Shown here: piece by piece, positions 7,076 through 10,129 of the stretch
How positions within the stretch are numbered: position 1 is the first letter of the stretch
Layout of the letters: every line of letters starts with the position of its first letter
NCBI GenBank assembly: GCA_015487985.1
Contig: WFOP01000306.1
Span: forward strand, 1-10,129
Source of the DNA: Hyphomicrobiales bacterium
GTDB taxonomy: Bacteria > Pseudomonadota > Alphaproteobacteria > Rhizobiales > Devosiaceae
Direction: 5' to 3'
Length of the DNA: 10,129 nucleotides
Made by a program: the position numbers and the translations under genes
Notes under the pieces: generated by a model
The model's database searches: none
What the model saw: the letters and a program-made list of their open reading frames with translations, nothing else
Told to the model about the DNA's origin: nothing

Positions 7076-8704
7076 ATGTCAAATACTGCTGAAAACAACA
7101 GGCTTTTGCATACATCAAAGCAAACACGCACACCGTGGCTGATGAAGTCCCTCAAGGCATTTGGCGGGGATGAACAGGGTGTTTTTGCAGTCATATTTGG
7201 TGTTCTTGCCATTGTTCTGGTTGCATTGGGGGGCGCTGCAGTGGATTTCGTCAGCGTTCAGAATGCGCGCGCGCTCACTCAATCCACGCTGGACTCCACG
7301 GTGTTGGCCCTGCAACCGGATATCTACTCAAAAACAGAACCTGAATTGCAGGCAATAGCGGAGGCCCTTCTGCTTGAACGCCTGTCATCAATCAATGTCG
7401 GGGCCGAGTTTGAAACCGTCACCAAAAACACCGCAGAAGGATCCCTGTTTCTTGAAGCGCGCATTGATGTGCCGCTGCCTTTCCTCTCACTGGTGGGGGT
7501 CTCAAATATAAATGCGCGCGTTTCTGCCACTGCCACCAGAAAACAACTCTTCCTTGAGGTCGGCATGGTGCTTGATAATTCAGGGTCCATGAACAGCTTT
7601 TCGCGCATGGATAACCTGAAAACGGCGGCCAGCAATGCCACTGAAATAATTTTTGACGGGGCCAGCGCCTCAACTACGACAAAAATCGCCATTGTGCCTT
7701 TTACCAGTTTTGTGAACGTGGGCGCAAACAATGCAGGCGCATCATGGATTGATGTGACCGGGAATTCCTCCATCGCCAATGATAATTTTGATGATGACGA
7801 TGATGATTCCACGCCATTTAACGGGCCGGTCAATCGGTTGGCTTTGTATGACCAAATGAACAATGTTCAATGGGGAGGATGTGTTGATGCGCGCCCCCAT
7901 ACCGAAACTTCCGGCCCCACCGCGCATCTGGATACCGACGACACACCGCCTGATTTATCTGACCCCGATACATTGTTTGTGCCCTCCTTTTCCCCCGACA
8001 CTCCCAATTCATGGGCCGGCTGGCAAAGCGATTATATCAGCGATACCGCTGCTGCTGCCTGTTCTTCCCTGAGCGGGGGGGCAAGTGAGCGTGAACGTCA
8101 GGAGCGTATTTGCAAATATAGCGGCAACATTGACACCGGTGCGTGGGGCCCCAATTTTGATTGCCCCAGCGCCGCCCTGCTCCCCCTCTCCAATACCAAG
8201 CAGGATGTGCTTGACGCGATCGACGTCATGGCCGCTGGCGGTGCCACCAACATTCACATGGGCACCATCTGGGGATTGCGGGCGCTTTCCCCCACTCTGC
8301 CTTTTGCCGAGGGGCGCCCCTATGATGCGGACACCACCAAAGCGTTGATTATCATGACGGATGGTGAGAACACCATGTACTCTGCCAACAACATGAATGG
8401 CGCACACTATTATTCCCCCTATGGCTTCCCGGTTAATCAACGGATTGGAGTCTGGGGTTGGAACAATACCCAACTCAGGTCTGAAATGAACGCGCGTACC
8501 CTTGAAGCATGCAATAATGCAAAGGCGGCGGGCGTTGTTGTCTATACGGTGGGATTGAACCCGCCAAACGCTGCAACCCAGACAATGCTGCAACAATGCG
8601 CCAGCAGTCTGGCCAACGCATTTTTTCCCGCAGCGCCAAACGAACTGGACACGGTATTTACCCAGATCGCCAATCAGCTTTCCGCACTAAGACTTTCCCA
8701 GTAA
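7076..8704 (+). CDS. TadG-like membrane-anchored vWA protein, paralogue 2 (Asp-rich insertion)
   Basis: This 542-residue paralogue of the preceding gene has a polar N-terminus (1-34), a membrane segment at about 35-58 (GVFAVIFGVLAIVLV shared with paralogue 1) and a periplasmic vWA domain from about 159. The metal site is canonical: D167, S169 and S171 (DNSGS), T391 (GGATNIHMG) and D429 (IMTDGENT). The insertion inside the vWA domain (about 222-370) contains six aspartates in a row (239-244) and many more up to 298. The segments WGGCV (266-270), LFVPSFSPDTPNSW (300-313) and SDYISD (318-323) resemble patterns I associate with rhizobial TadG-like proteins. Its cysteines are C269, C329, C346, C363 and the C479/C508 pair. 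The likely start is the ATG at 7076 with GGAAG (7065-7069) six bases upstream. An ATG at 7142 would align better with paralogue 1 but has no clear ribosome site. The C-terminus (IANQLSALRLSQ) matches the paralogue. Molecular role unknown; pilus-related, envelope-sensing or adhesion roles are all open. Confidence 0.88.
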   Translation: MSNTAENNRLLHTSKQTRTPWLMKSLKAFGGDEQGVFAVIFGVLAIVLVALGGAAVDFVSVQNARALTQSTLDSTVLALQPDIYSKTEPELQAIAEALLLERLSSINVGAEFETVTKNTAEGSLFLEARIDVPLPFLSLVGVSNINARVSATATRKQLFLEVGMVLDNSGSMNSFSRMDNLKTAASNATEIIFDGASASTTTKIAIVPFTSFVNVGANNAGASWIDVTGNSSIANDNFDDDDDDSTPFNGPVNRLALYDQMNNVQWGGCVDARPHTETSGPTAHLDTDDTPPDLSDPDTLFVPSFSPDTPNSWAGWQSDYISDTAAAACSSLSGGASERERQERICKYSGNIDTGAWGPNFDCPSAALLPLSNTKQDVLDAIDVMAAGGATNIHMGTIWGLRALSPTLPFAEGRPYDADTTKALIIMTDGENTMYSANNMNGAHYYSPYGFPVNQRIGVWGWNNTQLRSEMNARTLEACNNAKAAGVVVYTVGLNPPNAATQTMLQQCASSLANAFFPAAPNELDTVFTQIANQLSALRLSQ

Positions 8705-8762
8705 ACAGAAAATTCCCTGCCATGACAAAACAAGCTGCAAAAAAACCATCACTAAAAGAGAA

Positions 8763-8839
8763 TGGTACCGCCTCCCTGAATCGAACAGGGGACCTCTAGA
8801 TCCACATTCTAGCGCTCTAACCAACTGAGCTAAGGCGGC
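8763..8839 (-). tRNA. tRNA-His (anticodon GTG), without encoded G-1, with U72 and A73
   Basis: Read on the reverse strand, the gene folds into a complete cloverleaf. The acceptor arm is GCCGCCT / AGGCGGT, the D stem GCTC/GAGC, the anticodon stem CTAGA/TCTAG, and the anticodon loop ATGTGGA has T33 and anticodon GTG (positions 8806-8804). The variable loop is AGGTC, the T stem CCCTG/CAGGG, and the T loop TTCGATT. CCA is encoded (8765-8763). The anticodon reads histidine codons CAC and CAU. Position 72 is U, so pair 1-72 is G-U, the discriminator is A73 instead of the usual bacterial C73, and the base before G1 is U rather than G. These traits match the alphaproteobacterial tRNA-His that lost G-1. 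A run of seven T lies on the transcribed strand about 18 bases past the 3' end (8745-8739). It converges with vWA paralogue 2. Confidence 0.97.
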
Positions 8840-8887
8840 ACGTTCTTCCCCTGAATCACTGCTTGAAATGCTCCATGGGACCGGCGG

Positions 8888-8916
8888 AACATATGACTAA
8901 GATTGCCAAGTGACAA
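8888..8916 (-). promoter_or_regulatory. Likely sigma-70 promoter of the tRNA-His gene
   Basis: On the reverse strand TTGTCA (8916-8911) and TATGTT (8893-8888) are separated by exactly 17 bases. They match the consensus at five of six and four of six positions. Transcription would begin near 8880, leaving a leader of roughly 40 bases before the mature tRNA 5' end. Position and spacing fit the tRNA well. Confidence 0.6.
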
Positions 8917-8961
8917 GGGTGGAATTTGCTTCTTTTTATACAAATGTCAGGTTTTGCAATT

Positions 8962-8969
8962 TTAACCAT
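8962..8969 (+). promoter_or_regulatory. Possible CtrA half-site
   Basis: TTAACCAT matches the half-site favoured by the alphaproteobacterial cell-cycle regulator CtrA, about 140 bases before the PAS-like gene. No second TTAA occurs at the usual seven-base spacing, and an eight-base match is not rare in 10 kb, so this is weak. Confidence 0.2.
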
Positions 8970-9059
8970 GCTTTTGATTGTATTGGCCCCAAAGCCGTTA
9001 AATCTGGACCCGGCGGGTTATGCGGTTTATCTAATAAAAAGTAAATATTGAACGGATGT

Positions 9060-9074
9060 GTCTCAATTTGAGAC
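9060..9074. promoter_or_regulatory. Perfect 15-base inverted repeat, candidate operator
   Basis: GTCTCAA (9060-9066) and TTGAGAC (9068-9074) are perfect reverse complements around a single central T. The site ends 34 bases before the ATG at 9109, where a dimeric regulator could block or aid transcription. The one-base centre favours a protein-binding site over an RNA hairpin, though a five-pair stem with loop AATTT is possible. I cannot match it to a named regulator. Confidence 0.5.
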
Positions 9075-9108
9075 GTTTTAGTGTGTGTAGAAGTCAAACG
9101 GGCCGATA

Positions 9109-10129
9109 ATGAAGTTGCCGAAAAACAGCAGTTGGAAGCATTCTCAGGGCGCGCAGATGATCGCCGCCTTGCGCAAAAAGAGGCGTGCGGCCTGGTTATG
9201 GGACGCAGAAGGCAAAACCCTTGTCTGGCGTAACAATGCTGCGCGGCTGTTTGGTGCGCGAAAAAAAGAGGGCCGCCTGAAGCTGGCTAAATCCGCTATT
9301 CCAATTCCGGGTCAGGTGCTCCGTTTGCTGCGCCTTGGTTCTTTGGGAGTCTCCAGCCTTGCCCGGGTTCGCTTTATTGTTGGCTCAAAACCGGTTTCCG
9401 CCACCTGTTCCTGCACCCCCCTTGAACTGGAAAACGGGCAAACGGGCATGCTGATTGTCAGTGTTGACCCCATTAAATCCAAACTGTTCAAACTGTTAGA
9501 GGGACCGGACCCCGCCCCTGGCACATTATTCTCTGCCCCCCATAAAGAAAGTTCCGCAGAAAAAGAAAATCCCACGGTGGAAAATGATTCCGCAGAAAGG
9601 CTTCACACCGATATCGGGGAAGCCGATACCCCCTCCAAGGGACAGTTGAGCAAATTGGTAGAGCAACTTTCAGCCAAGTCAAAACTGTTTGATCCCGTCA
9701 ACGGGGAAGAAAAAATTGATCCCGCCAAGCTCAAACACATGGCCAGCAAAACGGGTGATTTCATACTTTCAGAAAAACAGACATCCCCTGCAAAGACTGC
9801 AAAGCTCAATTCTGAATTGGAACAGTGGCGTATTACGGGCACGAGTTTTACAGCTTTTGATGCCACTCAACAGGCTGATGAAGAGGCGCAAGATATACCT
9901 GTTCAGGAGCCTGTATCAGCCGCGTTGACACCGGGCAATGCCCCGTTGGAAACCCCGGAAAATACCGAAATTCGCGAACAGGCTGACACAGACGAGACGG
10001 CAGAGGGCGCAGAGGAAACTCAAAACTCTCGTTCCAGCGAAGAAATCGAGCTGGTGGCGCAATATAATTTTGCCGAACTGGCACGCATTCTGGAGGACAA
10101 GGTCGGCAGTCCCCAGGCTGAAGACACAC
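9109..10129 (+). CDS. N-terminal part of a long acidic protein with PAS-like domain, possibly a PdhS-like sensor kinase; 3' end missing
   Basis: The frame opens at the ATG at 9109, with an in-frame TAG at 9088-9090 just upstream, and runs without a stop to the right edge, giving 340 residues. No strong ribosome site precedes it; an internal ATG at 9157 is an alternative. Residues 19-118 look like a degenerate PAS fold: AWLWDAEGKTLVWRNNAARL (28-47) followed by FGA has the PAS pattern of D-x-x-G then N-x-A-A-x-x-x-FG, and GQTGMLIVSVDP (110-121) resembles the last strand. Residues 130-315 are charged, Glu-rich and probably disordered, with a short helical piece at 178-195. ELVAQYNFAELARILED (314-330) looks like the start of a helical or second folded region. 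Alphaproteobacterial sensor kinases such as PdhS have this kind of N-terminus, but no kinase motif is inside the window. There is no signal peptide or membrane segment, so it is probably cytoplasmic. The reading frame is sure, the function is a guess. Confidence 0.75.
   Translation, partial: MKLPKNSSWKHSQGAQMIAALRKKRRAAWLWDAEGKTLVWRNNAARLFGARKKEGRLKLAKSAIPIPGQVLRLLRLGSLGVSSLARVRFIVGSKPVSATCSCTPLELENGQTGMLIVSVDPIKSKLFKLLEGPDPAPGTLFSAPHKESSAEKENPTVENDSAERLHTDIGEADTPSKGQLSKLVEQLSAKSKLFDPVNGEEKIDPAKLKHMASKTGDFILSEKQTSPAKTAKLNSELEQWRITGTSFTAFDATQQADEEAQDIPVQEPVSAALTPGNAPLETPENTEIREQADTDETAEGAEETQNSRSSEEIELVAQYNFAELARILEDKVGSPQAEDT

Noticed and set aside
8009..8596. 195-residue reverse open frame opposite vWA paralogue 2
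   Set aside because: Antisense shadow of a gene with a conserved metal site and paralogue; composition looks non-biological for a separate protein.
5486..8704. The vWA pair as part of a complete Tad pilus locus
   Set aside because: No pilin, prepilin peptidase, secretin, ATPase or other tad/cpa gene is present; only the TadG-like domain is shared.
8763..8839. tRNA-His gene as an integration site of a mobile element
   Set aside because: No integrase, no repeated tRNA 3' end and no foreign-looking genes are seen on either side within the window.

Overview
The window looks like a chromosomal segment of an alphaproteobacterium, most likely of the Hyphomicrobiales/Rhizobiales type. Four things point there. 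The reverse strand carries the gene order hisS-hisZ-hisG. HisRS is of the long, divergent alphaproteobacterial form. The tRNA-His has U72 and A73 and no encoded G-1. There are two TadG-like proteins with von Willebrand factor A (vWA) domains, of the kind common in rhizobia. No transposase, integrase, phage gene or CRISPR array is visible.

Reverse strand, 1-3856: tag (3-methyladenine DNA glycosylase I), then hisS, hisZ and hisG (cut by the left edge). hisS, hisZ and hisG are tightly packed: the hisS stop abuts the hisZ GTG start, and hisZ and hisG overlap by four bases (ATGA). They are almost certainly one transcript. HisZ and HisG together form the first enzyme of histidine biosynthesis, and HisS uses the product to charge tRNA-His. 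tag lies 85 bases upstream of hisS and may be co-transcribed or independent.

Forward strand, 3969-5250: a single-domain response regulator, divergent from tag across a 112-base promoter region, then an exported L,D-transpeptidase (YkuD fold) that crosslinks or anchors to peptidoglycan.

Forward strand, 5486-8704: two paralogous membrane-anchored TadG-like vWA proteins in tandem. They share the N-terminal anchor (including 23 identical bases), the vWA core and the C-terminus. The loop inside each vWA domain is completely different: cysteine- and arginine-rich in the first, aspartate-rich in the second. No other tad/cpa pilus genes lie in the window, so their job is unknown. This pair is the best candidate for something undescribed.

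Right end: a tRNA-His(GTG) gene on the reverse strand with a recognisable promoter, a non-coding stretch with a perfect 15-base inverted repeat, then the 5' third or so of a long acidic forward-strand protein with a PAS-like N-terminus. It may be a PdhS-like sensor kinase, but no kinase domain is inside the window.

The longest stretch without protein-coding sequence, 8705-9108, holds the tRNA gene, its promoter and the inverted repeat. The gaps 4443-4629, 5251-5485 and 6923-7075 hold leader sequence, a short tandem repeat and two hairpins respectively.
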